A stretch of DNA of 64,000 nt from JAMXLO01 sp963850535 (GTDB lineage Bacteria > Pseudomonadota > Alphaproteobacteria > Acetobacterales > Acetobacteraceae), in the NCBI GenBank assembly GCA_963850535.1, contig CAWKMC010000003.1, positions 62,001-126,000 of the forward strand. Reading direction: 5' to 3'. Each line of letters starts with the position of its first letter. Within the stretch, counting starts at the first letter, position 1. The notes under the pieces were generated by a model. That model made no database searches, was not told the origin of the DNA, and saw nothing but the letters and a program-made list of their open reading frames with translations. The position numbers and the translations under genes are program-made. Shown here one piece after another: positions 27,998 through 37,368 of the stretch.

Positions 27998-28852
27998 ATG
28001 CCAAAGCAAACCGTGCTCCTCCTTGCTGAACTGCCTGAATCCCAGGCGACCGGGCAGATAGCGGCAATCTACCGCGAGATCCGGGTGTTCTCGGGCGTAC
28101 CATATGTCTCGTCGCTGCAGCGCTATCTGGCGACGCTGCCGGGGGTGCTTGAATGGGCGTGGGCGGCGTTGCGTCCGGCGATGGTGTCCGGCGTGCTGCC
28201 GGAGACCGCATGGCGGCTCGCGTCCGGTCTGCGCCTGCGTCCGGGGGAGCCAGTCACGTCAGCAGCGCTGCGCGCGTGGCGCGTCGATCGGGCCGACCTC
28301 GCCGCCATTCGCAGCATCGCTGCCAACTTCGTTCGCGTCTCGCCGGTGAACCTGCTGACTGGCGCCTGCCTGCGCCTGCTGCTCACTGAAGGCGCGCCAA
28401 GGGGAGCAGGCTATGCGCAAGGGTGGACGCCACCGGAGATGCTGCCGCTGATGCCGGGCAATGTTGATCCGGCTGCATTGCCCGACGAAGAGCGCGCCGT
28501 GCTGATGCGCTTCGCGACCGAGGTCGATGGGGTGCCGTTCATCCCTGCGCTGTATCGCCAACTTGCGCACTGGCCAGCGCTGCTGCGGTGGCTGGCGGAC
28601 GAACTGGAACCGCGACTGCAGGCGCCGGAGACCGAAGCCGCGCGTGCGGCGTTCCAGGATGCAGCGCGCACTGCGGCGCCCGGTATCATCGCGGGGCTGC
28701 CGACGACACACGATGTCGCGCGCCCGGATGAGGTGACAGCGCAACGGGTGCTCGCAGCGATCGAACGCTATGCGGTCACCAGTCCGGAGATGACGCTGTT
28801 CGGGCAACTCATTTTTGATGCGCTGCCGCGGGCGCTGCGTGACACGGCCTGA
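27998..28852 (+). CDS. DehI-family (halocarboxylic acid dehalogenase-like) protein
   Basis: A 284-residue, mostly helical protein built from two similar halves. LPESQATGQIAAIYREIRVFSGVPYVSSLQ and the later LPDEERAVLMRFATEVDGVPFIPALYRQL repeat the same pattern. That pseudo-dimer layout and length fit group I 2-haloacid dehalogenases (DehI), which displace halide with water. Whether this copy keeps dehalogenase activity cannot be judged; many family members have no known substrate. It is divergent from the transporter (53-bp gap), which might import its substrate. Confidence 0.6.
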   Translation: MPKQTVLLLAELPESQATGQIAAIYREIRVFSGVPYVSSLQRYLATLPGVLEWAWAALRPAMVSGVLPETAWRLASGLRLRPGEPVTSAALRAWRVDRADLAAIRSIAANFVRVSPVNLLTGACLRLLLTEGAPRGAGYAQGWTPPEMLPLMPGNVDPAALPDEERAVLMRFATEVDGVPFIPALYRQLAHWPALLRWLADELEPRLQAPETEAARAAFQDAARTAAPGIIAGLPTTHDVARPDEVTAQRVLAAIERYAVTSPEMTLFGQLIFDALPRALRDTA

Positions 28853-28865
28853 CCGGTTGGAGCGG

Positions 28866-31800
28866 TCACATGAGGGTATCGAGAACCTGCTTCGCTTCCC
28901 TCAGATCCATCGTGTCGAGGCCTTCTGTGAACCAGCGATAGACCGGGGTCAGTGTGTCGATTGCCCTTTGGCGCTCGCCCCGGGCTGCCAGGAACTCCGC
29001 GAACGCCGTCGCAGTATGCAGTTCGAGCAGACGAGCAGACTGCCGATGCGATGTATCCACTGATCTCAGCAAATATTCTTCCACCAGCTCGGGTGCCGCA
29101 TCTTCGCGCTGAAGTATCAAGGCCTCCAGTCGATCCATCTCCACGGCCAGATAGGATTCTCCATAGCTCGTCAGATGCGCGCGTGCAGCGTCCAGGTGAA
29201 GGCGTGCCTCGACAATCCTGTCTTCGCGAAGAAAGCAGTCCGCAAGAGCAAATTCGCAGTGGGTCGTGTGCAGCTTCGCGCCGGTATCGTACCACCGCTT
29301 GACTCCCTGCGTCAGCAGGTCAAGTCCGGCTGAAAAATTGCCAAGTCGATGCATCGCCCAGCCCATGCAACGCTCGCCATTCGCAATCCATTGCGGCATG
29401 TGATGTTCACGCGCCGTCTCCAGTGCTTGCGATGCAAGCCGCGCTGCTGTCGCTGCGTCATGCTGACTGGTGAGGACATGCGCCGCTACGCTCAGCGCCC
29501 AGGCCAGGCTGTGGGCATTGTCCTGTGCACGTGCAGTCGCTATCGCAGCGTCGAGAAGCAGCACGGCCGAGTCTGGGAAACCCAGTGACATCTTCGCCTG
29601 ACCACCGTAAATGCGGCAGATAATACTTGGATGCTCGCCGTAAACGGCGAACTCGCGGTCGTCTACGGTATCCGCGGTTGACGCCCCGTGCGCGAATATT
29701 TCCGCCGCCTCGCGGAACTCGCCGATTATGAGAAGCGAGTAACCTAGCGAGCGATCGGCCACTGCAATCCGGGCAGGGTTGTGATCTTCTTCAGCCAACC
29801 TGGTGAGATCGCGTGCGAGTGCGATTGTTCGCGGCAACGGCTGCCGCATGAGACGGGAATTCCACGCCACGCGGTGGGCGGCAAACCGGCTGGGCGATCC
29901 GCGAACCGTCTCGGATAAAGCGATCGCCTGCAGGGCGCATTCTTCGACCCGTAACGAGCCGAAGCCATATGTCGCAATCAAGGGCACGGCGAGATTGAGC
30001 GTGAGATCCAGCGCCTGCTCGTTGTGCTCTGCGTCCTTCGGTAGCGTCGCCAGCAGGTCGAGCGCGCCGCTGAAATGTGCCGCTGCCTCGGCATTGGCCG
30101 ATCGCGACAGGCTGCGTAAGCCGGCAAGACGCCAGAACTCGATGGCTCGTTCTGTCAGGCCGGCCTGTGCGCAATGATGCGCCAGCAGCTCTGGGTGCGT
30201 ATCGGCAGTGTCGGTGAGGTGCACCTCGAGCTCGGTTGCGATGCGCGCATGGAGTTCCTGGCGTTGACTGCGCAGGAGCGTGCTGTAGGCCGCATCCCGC
30301 ACCAGAGCATGCTTAAAGGCGTAAACCGCGTCAGGCGGGGTCCCGTGCCGGAATGCCAGGCCCGAGGAGACCAGCATGTCGATACCGCGGGTGAACTGAG
30401 GATCCGGCGTGTTCGCGACAGCAGCAAGCAGCGAGTGAGCGAACTCGCGGCCAATCACGGCGCCGATCTGCGCGATGTGCTTAGCGGCCGGTATGCGGTC
30501 GAGCCGCGCAATCAGCGAGGATTGCAGGGTCGCCGGGACCTGCAGCGCTGCGGCGCTGCTGCCGTGCTGATCCGTGCCTTCCAGCACAGCCTTGGTCAGT
30601 TCCTCGATAAACAGCGGCACGCCATCGGTCTGCATCACGATACGATGGAGCATGTCGGGCGACATCGCCTCGGCGAAGAGAACCCGTTGGGCGAGCTGCT
30701 CGGCCTGTCCGTGGGTCAGGCGACGAAGAGTGATAAGGCTGGCGATCGCCAGGCCGATCCACGGAGGCTGAAATTCCGGTCGGTATGACACTGTCACCAG
30801 GATGGGCAGCCCAGTCAGCTGTCGTACCACATTGTCCAGCAGCTCCAGCGAGCTGGCGTCCGCCCAATGGGCATCCTCGAACAACATCAACAGCGGCTGC
30901 CGACGAGCGCGATGTGCCAACACGTGAAGCAACGCCTCGTAGGTCTTTTCCTTCTTGCGCTGCGGGTTGAGATCGAGGCGCGGGTAGCCGTCGTCCACGG
31001 GGACCGACAGCAGATCGGCGATCAGCGCCACATCCTCCGGAGAGGCTCCGACGCTGCTCAACGCCACCTCGAGTTTGCGCAGCCGTTCCTGCGGCGTTTC
31101 GCCCCTGGCGAAGTTCAGGTCACGCTCCCAACGAGCGACGATCGGATAGAGGGCACTGTCCTGATGGTGCGGAGAGCAGAAATAGCGCAGGCTCTGATGC
31201 GGCTCTCGGCGCAGCCGCTCATCCAAAGCTGCGATCAGGCGCGATTTGCCGATGCCCGGCTCACCGGCCAACAGCACGAGTTGGCCTTCGCCGTTCTTTG
31301 CCTGCTGCCAACGCCGCAGCAGCAGCTCGATCTCTTCGTCGCGCCCGATCAGCGGCGTCATGGTCCGGGCGTGCAACGCCTCGAAACGACTTTCGGTCGC
31401 CGCCTCGCCCAGCACCTGCCAGGTCGGCATGAGGTCGGGCAGGCCTTTCAAGGCGATCGCGCCGAGGTCGCGGCAGACGAAAAGATCCGCGATCTGACGG
31501 CGGGTAACGGCGTCGATCAGGATCCCGTTGGGCTCGGCAAGGCTCTGCAAGCGGGCCGCCAGATTGGGCGTCTCGCCGATGGCCGTCTGCTGTCGTGCAT
31601 CACCCCTGCCGATCAGTTCGCCGATCACCACCAAACCTGTGGCGATGCCGATGCGTACCCGCAGGTCCTGAGTGCGGACCGGCGCCTGACTGATTGCCTC
31701 GATGATGGCGAGGGCGGCACGAACAGCCCTCTCGGCATTCGCTTCGTGCGCTTCGGGCCAGCCAAAGTAGATCAGCACGCCATCGCCGACGTAGCGCGCA

Positions 31801-32192
31801 ATAAAGCCGCTGAAGCGCGCGACGACCGCGGACACATGTTCCTGGTAAGCGCGGACCACGCCACTGAGGTCTTCCGGGTCAAGTCGAGACGACAACTCGG
31901 TGAAGCCCATAAGATCGCAGAACATCACGCTGAGCTGCCGTCGCTCAGGCGCCGGCACAGGCGCAACTTCGTTCGGCGAGGAACGCGTCTGGGCGGTCGT
32001 CTGACCTGTATCGCCGCGCATTGCGGCAATGGCCTCCAGCAGCTGGCGACGATGCCCGACGGAGGCGACGCCAAGGTCCTTCAGGTCCTCCGCTGTCAGA
32101 CTGGGAAGCACCGCTGCACTGATGTCGTTCTCACGGAACGTCGGCTCGTATCGCTCGAGCCCCAGCTGCCGTAGCCAGCCGGCGACGTCCAT
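28866..32192 (-). CDS. SAM domain-adenylate/guanylate cyclase-AAA ATPase-TPR regulator
   Basis: An 1,108-residue multidomain protein. Residues 1-60 form a SAM domain (VAGWLRQLGLERYEPTFREN). A class III cyclase domain spans about 85-260, with metal-binding Asp93 in FCDLMGFTEL and Asp137 in YVGDGVLIYFG. A STAND-type ATPase follows, with Walker A GEPGIGKS at 310-317. The C-terminal half is a series of TPR-like helices. The family couples an input sensed by the ATPase/TPR part to cyclic nucleotide synthesis. It converges on the DehI-like gene and has no membrane segment. Confidence 0.9.
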   Translation of the reverse strand: MDVAGWLRQLGLERYEPTFRENDISAAVLPSLTAEDLKDLGVASVGHRRQLLEAIAAMRGDTGQTTAQTRSSPNEVAPVPAPERRQLSVMFCDLMGFTELSSRLDPEDLSGVVRAYQEHVSAVVARFSGFIARYVGDGVLIYFGWPEAHEANAERAVRAALAIIEAISQAPVRTQDLRVRIGIATGLVVIGELIGRGDARQQTAIGETPNLAARLQSLAEPNGILIDAVTRRQIADLFVCRDLGAIALKGLPDLMPTWQVLGEAATESRFEALHARTMTPLIGRDEEIELLLRRWQQAKNGEGQLVLLAGEPGIGKSRLIAALDERLRREPHQSLRYFCSPHHQDSALYPIVARWERDLNFARGETPQERLRKLEVALSSVGASPEDVALIADLLSVPVDDGYPRLDLNPQRKKEKTYEALLHVLAHRARRQPLLMLFEDAHWADASSLELLDNVVRQLTGLPILVTVSYRPEFQPPWIGLAIASLITLRRLTHGQAEQLAQRVLFAEAMSPDMLHRIVMQTDGVPLFIEELTKAVLEGTDQHGSSAAALQVPATLQSSLIARLDRIPAAKHIAQIGAVIGREFAHSLLAAVANTPDPQFTRGIDMLVSSGLAFRHGTPPDAVYAFKHALVRDAAYSTLLRSQRQELHARIATELEVHLTDTADTHPELLAHHCAQAGLTERAIEFWRLAGLRSLSRSANAEAAAHFSGALDLLATLPKDAEHNEQALDLTLNLAVPLIATYGFGSLRVEECALQAIALSETVRGSPSRFAAHRVAWNSRLMRQPLPRTIALARDLTRLAEEDHNPARIAVADRSLGYSLLIIGEFREAAEIFAHGASTADTVDDREFAVYGEHPSIICRIYGGQAKMSLGFPDSAVLLLDAAIATARAQDNAHSLAWALSVAAHVLTSQHDAATAARLASQALETAREHHMPQWIANGERCMGWAMHRLGNFSAGLDLLTQGVKRWYDTGAKLHTTHCEFALADCFLREDRIVEARLHLDAARAHLTSYGESYLAVEMDRLEALILQREDAAPELVEEYLLRSVDTSHRQSARLLELHTATAFAEFLAARGERQRAIDTLTPVYRWFTEGLDTMDLREAKQVLDTLM

Positions 32193-32297
32193 TACCGATC
32201 CCCAGCCTCACCGCTCCCTGCACCAGCACGTTGCTGTACCGGCTCGCGGATGTCCAGGAAAACGCCAGCGCCCGGTTGGTGATCGGGCACTATGCCA

Positions 32298-33042
32298 TCA
32301 GATGGCGATGGCGCCGCCGTCGACGTGGATTTCGGAGCCGGTGATGTAGCTTGCCTCGTCCGAGGCGAGGAACAGTATGGCGTTGGCCACTTCCTCTACT
32401 CGTCCCGGCCGCCGCATCGGGATGACGCGCATGCGTTCGGCGCGGATGGCGGGATCGGCGGTGCGACCCGATGTGCGCATCGGCGGCATGATGCCGGGAT
32501 GCACCGAGTTGCAGCGGATACCATCCTTGGCGTGCTGCACCGCGACGGACTTGGTCATCAGCCGCACCGCCGCCTTCGAGGCGTTGTAGGCCATGTGCAC
32601 GTGCTCGCTGCCGATGATGGCGGCAATCGATGACAGGTTGACGATGGATCCGCCGCCAGCGGTCTTGATCGCGGGGACCGCATGCTTGATGCCGAAGAAC
32701 ACGCCCGGTGGCGTTGACCGCCATGATGCGGTGCCAGGCGTCGGTGCTGTAGAAATCCTGCTCGGCGCTGCCGGATATGCCGGCGTTGTTCACCAGCACG
32801 TCCAGCTTGCCGAAGGCGCGTGTAGCGGCGGAAACGATGGCGGCCCAGTTGTCCTCGTCCGTGACATCGAGTTTTTCAAAGCGTGCGGCGGCGCCGATCG
32901 TATCGGTTACCTGTCTGCCCTCATGTTCCAGCACATCGCCGATCACCACCTTGGCGCCCTCGCGTGCGAAGAGTTGCGCTGTCGCAGCGCCCATGCCGGA
33001 TGCAGCGCCGGAAATGATCGCGACCTTGCCTGCGAGCCGCAT
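32298..33042 (-). pseudogene. SDR-family oxidoreductase, one-base frameshift
   Basis: The N-terminal frame has the NAD(P) motif GAASGMGAATAQLF and the LVNNAG strand but goes out of frame after IMAVNATG. Homology resumes at once in another frame with FFGIKHAVPAI, the catalytic Ser region (NLSSIAAIIG), Tyr/Lys in YNASKAA and the C-terminal YITGSEIHVDGG. Deleting one base of the CCC run at 32704-32706 restores ATGVFFGIKH, giving a normal 247-residue SDR. ATG 33042 has GGGGAGG upstream. Substrate unknown; it is divergent from a second SDR. Confidence 0.85.
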
Positions 33043-33116
33043 TGCACTGTCCTCCCCTTGATGCGTCGCGATGGACGTTGCCATGCTCGGGTGAGCGACG
33101 AAAGCGGAGGGGAAAA

Positions 33117-33878
33117 ATGAAGTTTCGCGATCGAGGTGTGCTGGTCACCGGCGGTGGCAGCGGCATTGGACAGCAGGTGTGTTATGCGGCGGCAGCCGAG
33201 GGTGCTCGCGTCGCGGTGGGCGATCTGGACCACGAGCGGGCGGAAATAACGGTAGCAGAAATTCGACGGCAGAAGGGCGAGGCGCATGCGTTCCGCGTCG
33301 ATGTCACCGAACCTGAGTCGGTTTCGGGTTTCATTGCCGCAGCAGAGTCGTCCCTTGGGCGCATCGACGTGCTGGTGAACTCGGCCGGCATTCGCGAGAT
33401 CGTCAGCGTGCTCGATCTGTCGTTCGAGGAATGGCAGCGGGTGATCGATGTGAACCTGTCGGGCACATTCCTGACCAGCCAGGCGTTCGCGCGACGCCTG
33501 GTGCAGCAGGGCAAGACGGGACAGATCGTCAATCTCGCCTCGACGCTGGGACTGATGGCGGCACCCAACCGTGCCGCGTACACCGCCTCGAAGCATGGCG
33601 TGGTCGGACTGACGCGCGAGATGGCGCTGGAGCTTGGCGAGCGCGGCATTCGGGTCAACGCCGTGGCACCTGGCGTGGTGCGCACGCCGCTGACCGAACG
33701 GTATTTCCAGGATCCCGCCTATGCGCAGGCGATCCGCGACATCCACGCGCTGGGGCGCTGGGCGGAGCCGCAGGAGATCGCGCGCGCGATCCTGTTCCTG
33801 GCCGATGAGGCGAACGGCTTCATCACCGGGGCGGTGCTGACGGTGGATGGGGGTTGGACGATTGGGAAGAAGATGTAG
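33117..33878 (+). CDS. SDR-family oxidoreductase
   Basis: A 253-residue classical short-chain dehydrogenase. The cofactor motif is GGGSGIGQQ. Asp in VGDLDHERA suggests NAD preference. The catalytic residues sit in NLASTLGL (Ser) and YTASKHG (Tyr, Lys). The end is FITGAVLTVDGG. ATG 33117 follows GGAGGGG. It is divergent from the frameshifted SDR by 74 bp; both may act on one pathway, but the substrate is not evident. Confidence 0.9.
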   Translation: MKFRDRGVLVTGGGSGIGQQVCYAAAAEGARVAVGDLDHERAEITVAEIRRQKGEAHAFRVDVTEPESVSGFIAAAESSLGRIDVLVNSAGIREIVSVLDLSFEEWQRVIDVNLSGTFLTSQAFARRLVQQGKTGQIVNLASTLGLMAAPNRAAYTASKHGVVGLTREMALELGERGIRVNAVAPGVVRTPLTERYFQDPAYAQAIRDIHALGRWAEPQEIARAILFLADEANGFITGAVLTVDGGWTIGKKM

Positions 33879-33887
33879 GCGCGAGTC

Positions 33888-33904
33888 CTCGGGTCAGGCC
33901 CGAG
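33888..33904. terminator. Candidate bidirectional terminator hairpin
   Basis: CTCGGG and CCCGAG form a perfect 6-bp stem with a 5-base loop between the convergent SDR and hypothetical gene. There is no T run, so it may act as an mRNA end structure. Confidence 0.35.
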
Positions 33905-33912
33905 CATAAACC

Positions 33913-34512
33913 TCAGGGTGGGCCGGTACAGGCGGGTGCCGGCGATGGTAGGGACGCGGGCGGCGGGTCGTGGGGTGCGACGAGTTCGGCAGCGAGCTGA
34001 TAGTTCCGGATGAGCAGGTCCTTCAGCAGGCGGACGTAGCTGCCGCCATGCCTGTTGATGGCGTTCTGGATGTCCCGCCATAGCGGATGGCTGGGAAGGA
34101 TGCGGAGGTCGCGGCAGATATCGGCGATGACAGCGCCGATCGGCCGGCGGCGCACTTCGGCGGCGATCTGCTCGGCTGTCGGCATGTGGGTGAGAGGGGA
34201 GCCTGGATCCTGGACAGCAGGACGGAAAGGACGCGGCTTGCGCTGCGATGTGGCTGTGGCGAGGGCACGCTGTTGCGCGGGACGTGCGCAATGGTCGGGT
34301 CGAGCCCGACCTCGTGCACGGATCAGTCTTTCCTCCAGCGCAGCGGCGCGCTGCAGGCCACGAGTGATGCGCGCCAGGACCAGCGCGAGATCGTTGGTGG
34401 CGTAGTTGAACACGGCGAAATAAGGATTGTCCGCGGCACGCTGGTGGAGGGTTGCGGCGAGTTCCTTGCCGTAATCGATGAGCTTGCGAACGAGGTCGAG
34501 AAGCGACGCCAT
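33913..34512 (-). CDS. Hypothetical protein
   Basis: A 199-residue soluble protein. Two helical blocks (DLVRKLIDYGKELAATLHQ and DICRDLRILPSHPLWRDIQ) flank a basic, low-complexity linker around residues 65-110. The block GGSYVRLLKDLLIRNYQLA follows, and a Pro-rich tail ends the protein. Composition differs from its neighbours but reads as protein. No family recognised. A perfect inverted repeat with TTGAC edges lies just upstream of its start. Confidence 0.6.
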   Translation of the reverse strand: MASLLDLVRKLIDYGKELAATLHQRAADNPYFAVFNYATNDLALVLARITRGLQRAAALEERLIRARGRARPDHCARPAQQRALATATSQRKPRPFRPAVQDPGSPLTHMPTAEQIAAEVRRRPIGAVIADICRDLRILPSHPLWRDIQNAINRHGGSYVRLLKDLLIRNYQLAAELVAPHDPPPASLPSPAPACTGPP

Positions 34513-34547
34513 TGTGGCGGAAGAGAAGCATGATGCGAGCGGTCCGC

Positions 34548-34569
34548 GTCAAGGAATATTTTCCTTGAC
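34548..34569. repeat. Perfect 9-bp inverted repeat, candidate operator
   Basis: GTCAAGGAA and TTCCTTGAC are separated by TATT. Each outer edge spells TTGAC on opposite strands, so the element could hold divergent -35 boxes or an operator. It lies 36 bp upstream of the minus-strand hypothetical gene. Confidence 0.5.
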
Positions 34570-34861
34570 AGTGCTGATCCGCCTTAGGCGGCAAAGCCCG
34601 AAGCGGACAGAGACATTTGGTACCTCTGCACAGGAGTTTTGACCGGTTACTTAAGGGACGGCGGAGGTCGGGGTAATGAGGCGTGGGATGCCCAGCGCGC
34701 GCTGCAGCCACGTCCGACCCAAAGCCGTCGTCGAGCCATGCCGATAGGCTGTCCGCGCTGATCGTCACCCGGGCTTCCCATAATCGGCTACAGTTCAACG
34801 GTTTGACCGGGCCACGGATGGCGAAAACTCGACGACTCGCTCGTCGTGAAGGGGTCATTGG
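34570..34861. other. Gene-free stretch before ABC substrate-binding gene
   Basis: No convincing gene. It contains a short CCGCC/GGCGG hairpin near 34579. Read on the minus strand this part gives RALPPKAD, a string that recurs in spurious translations of alphaproteobacterial intergenic repeats; that association is from memory. The rest shows no recognisable element. Confidence 0.35.
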
Positions 34862-35854
34862 ATGAGACGGCGGGTCTTCCTCGTTTATGGGCTTTGCCTC
34901 GGAGGGATCGGCCGGCACACTTGGGCGCAAGGTGCTGGCGATCTGCCCCGGGTCGGGATTCTGTCACCTGACCCGGCGGCGGTGGGCAGAGATCGACTCG
35001 CGGCCTTCCTGGCGACGCTGCGCGAATTCGGCGATGTCGACGGCCGGAACGTCAAGTTCGACATCCGGTTCGCGGAGAACCACCTCGATCGACTTCCGGC
35101 GCTTGCGGCGGAGCTGGTCAAGGCGCGGCCTGCCGCCATTTACACGTACAGCACGGCGGGGGCCTTCGCCGCCGCTGGAGCAACAACCAGCATTCCGATT
35201 ATCGTGGGCCCTGTGGCTGAGCGAACCATGGAGCATCTCGCAGGCAACTTTGCGAAGCCTGGCGCCAATGTCACGGGGTATGCCTTTGAGGTGGAAAATC
35301 AGAGCGAGAAATGCCTGCAGCTGCTCAAGGAAACCGCGCCCGCTTTATCGCGCATCGGGGTGTTGTTGAACCCGGACAGCCCCAATACTGACGACGTTCT
35401 CATCGCCTCGAACGCGGCGGCCAAGCAACTGGGCCTGGTCCTGGTCCGGATCGAGAGCCGAGGTTCCGTCGATATCGATCGGACGCTCAGTCACTACACT
35501 AACGGCACAGTCGACGCGATCTTGCTCGTCGACAATTCAACGCTTGCCGGAGACACAGGGGTTCGCGCGCGCGTTATCGAATTCGCCCGCCAGCAGCATC
35601 TGCCGAGCGCCAGTGTCAACACTACATATGCGCGAGACGGCGGCTTGCTCTCGCTCGGGACCGATATGTATCCAATCTTCCGGGGCGTCGCGGCGGAATA
35701 TGTGCACCGGATAATTCATGGCGCGCGGCCGAACGAGCTCCCGGTTCAGCTGTCGACCAAATTGGAGCTGGTGATCAACCTGAAGACCGCCAAGCTGCTC
35801 GGCCTGACGATCCCGCCATCAATCCTTGGCGTTGCCGACGAGGTGATCGAATGA
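34862..35854 (+). CDS. ABC transporter substrate-binding protein (PF04392 type)
   Basis: A 330-residue periplasmic binding protein of the TrpX/ABC_sub_bind family. Landmarks are LPRVGILSPDPAA, FLATLREFGDVDGRNVKFDIRF, AAELVKARPAAIYTYSTAGA and a C-terminal NLKTAKLLGLTIPPSIL. A leader peptide (VFLVYGLCLGGIG) precedes it. No permease or ATPase gene is adjacent. In many alphaproteobacteria such orphan copies are numerous and appear mobile between genomes; transfer is possible here. Confidence 0.88.
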   Translation: MRRRVFLVYGLCLGGIGRHTWAQGAGDLPRVGILSPDPAAVGRDRLAAFLATLREFGDVDGRNVKFDIRFAENHLDRLPALAAELVKARPAAIYTYSTAGAFAAAGATTSIPIIVGPVAERTMEHLAGNFAKPGANVTGYAFEVENQSEKCLQLLKETAPALSRIGVLLNPDSPNTDDVLIASNAAAKQLGLVLVRIESRGSVDIDRTLSHYTNGTVDAILLVDNSTLAGDTGVRARVIEFARQQHLPSASVNTTYARDGGLLSLGTDMYPIFRGVAAEYVHRIIHGARPNELPVQLSTKLELVINLKTAKLLGLTIPPSILGVADEVIE

Positions 35855-36043
35855 CCTTTTTCCACCCACAGCGGCAGCTCCGAAATTCGGCGTGAGGTCG
35901 CTCCGGGTGTGCGATGCACGCGACTCGGAGAGACGCTCAAACTCAGACATCCCGCCTATTGATCGGTCCTGGCCGAAAGCGGAATGGCAGGGTTGGAACG
36001 GCGGGCACAACAAGCTGCCGTTCCGACGCGGCCACACAAAGCC

Positions 36044-36604
36044 TCACCGCCTACGGGGTAAGTTCTGAACGAATTCGTGCGTCAACTGGACAGCCACGTT
36101 GCACCCCGAGTCACATGGTAGATCGCTCGTGTTGTTGGCCGGTGAAAAAGAGCCAACGTGTTCGCTCTTGATGGTGCCAAATCCCTCCTGACCATAACTG
36201 ACGAGGGCAACCGCCAGTATTATTTGCTGTGTCGCCGATAGCTGGATAATAAATGTTGCGGTACAATCCTCTCCGACAGAATAAGTGCCGACAACGCCCG
36301 TGCGGAAGCCTTGATCATTAACAGGCGACGGAGGGAATGCAGGTGATCCGAGGCCCGTGTTGTAATCGACACGCGTGAAGTTACCATTTCCGTCGAACGT
36401 ATATTCGCCGACCCCTGCAAACGGTTCAGGCTCTTTAAATGGATGAAAAGCACCGGATGCATCCAGCAATCCAAGGTTAGCTCCTTCGGTGTGGAAGGCG
36501 TATGATCCCACCAATGACGACTGCTCGCAGGTACCCGCAGCGATAGCTGGAGTTCCAGTTACGACGACGGCAAGCATAGCCACGAAGTACAAGCGCATCT
36601 GCAT
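36044..36604 (-). CDS. Secreted hypothetical protein
   Basis: A 186-residue protein with a clear signal peptide (YFVAMLAVVVTGTPAIAAG). Its mature part begins TCEQSSLVGSYAFHTEG and has GVGEYTFDGNGNFTRVDYN and GTYSVGEDCTATFIIQ, a calycin-like beta pattern seen in small secreted domains. Base composition looks lower in GC than its neighbours, suggesting acquisition. No function can be assigned. Confidence 0.65.
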   Translation of the reverse strand: MQMRLYFVAMLAVVVTGTPAIAAGTCEQSSLVGSYAFHTEGANLGLLDASGAFHPFKEPEPFAGVGEYTFDGNGNFTRVDYNTGLGSPAFPPSPVNDQGFRTGVVGTYSVGEDCTATFIIQLSATQQIILAVALVSYGQEGFGTIKSEHVGSFSPANNTSDLPCDSGCNVAVQLTHEFVQNLPRRR

Positions 36605-36850
36605 TTCCTCAACTCCCTATTTGGATTTGATTATTCGTCTCGACAGAAGATCGCTTTTAACTTGGGCCGATTAAGCTTGTATGCCGACACCGATTTTGTC
36701 AATGGTCAATTTGTGCTAAGACGCGGCATCGCCGCCCACAATAGACTTCATTCGGTGACCTTAAGCGCCGCCACGTCGAATTGCGGCACCGGCTATCGAC
36801 CGGACCAGGGCGCCCCTCACGCAACAGGTCAAAACCGCTGTGCAAAAATA

Positions 36851-37303
36851 TTAGTCGATCTGCTTGACCATATGGACTGCTACACCGCCGTTGAGCAGTT
36901 CTTTGCGTTCCACCACATACCCTAGAGATGCATAGAGACGCAGATTCCCTTCGAAGCGTGAGTTTGTGTAGAGCCGGACACACACCCGTCCAGCTTGGGC
37001 CGCCATCTCTTCGGCATGGGCAATCAGTGTCCGGCCAAATCCTCGCCTCTGGAAATCCGGCGCCACCGCTACATTTTCGATGAGCAAATCATCCGCGCGT
37101 AGCAGTGTTTCGATTAGACCTACCAAATCAGAGTCAACGAACATTAGATCAAAGCGGTGTCTCCTGATGGCGACAGAGTAGTCGGCCTGCATCGGAAGCG
37201 GTTCACGACCAACGAGCGGCACCCATTTCGCGTAAGCCAACCGAGTGAGCGCCGTGATGGCCGCCACGTCAGCAACCGTCCCTTGACGAATCACTTTGGC
37301 CAT
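36851..37303 (-). CDS. GNAT family N-acetyltransferase
   Basis: A 150-residue GNAT. The acetyl-CoA motif A is visible as VAPDFQRRGFGRTLIAHAEE, followed by RLYTNSRFEGNLRLYASLGYV. The N-terminus (VIRQGTVADVAAITALTRLAY) is typical. The acceptor substrate is unknown. It lies 65 bp downstream of a PEBP gene on the same strand. Confidence 0.88.
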   Translation of the reverse strand: MAKVIRQGTVADVAAITALTRLAYAKWVPLVGREPLPMQADYSVAIRRHRFDLMFVDSDLVGLIETLLRADDLLIENVAVAPDFQRRGFGRTLIAHAEEMAAQAGRVCVRLYTNSRFEGNLRLYASLGYVVERKELLNGGVAVHMVKQID

Positions 37304-37368
37304 GATGTCGCGGCTTGGATCAGAGCCTCCCTATGGCGGGTGAATACAGCGCCGCGTGCTGACTGCGC

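Noticed and set aside
30867..32174. 435-codon open frame on the plus strand
   Set aside because: Antisense shadow of the SAM-cyclase-ATPase gene; no recognisable motif.
33719..34930. 403-codon open frame on the minus strand
   Set aside because: Spans parts of three loci, is Arg/Pro/Ser-rich and conflicts with the SDR and hypothetical genes.
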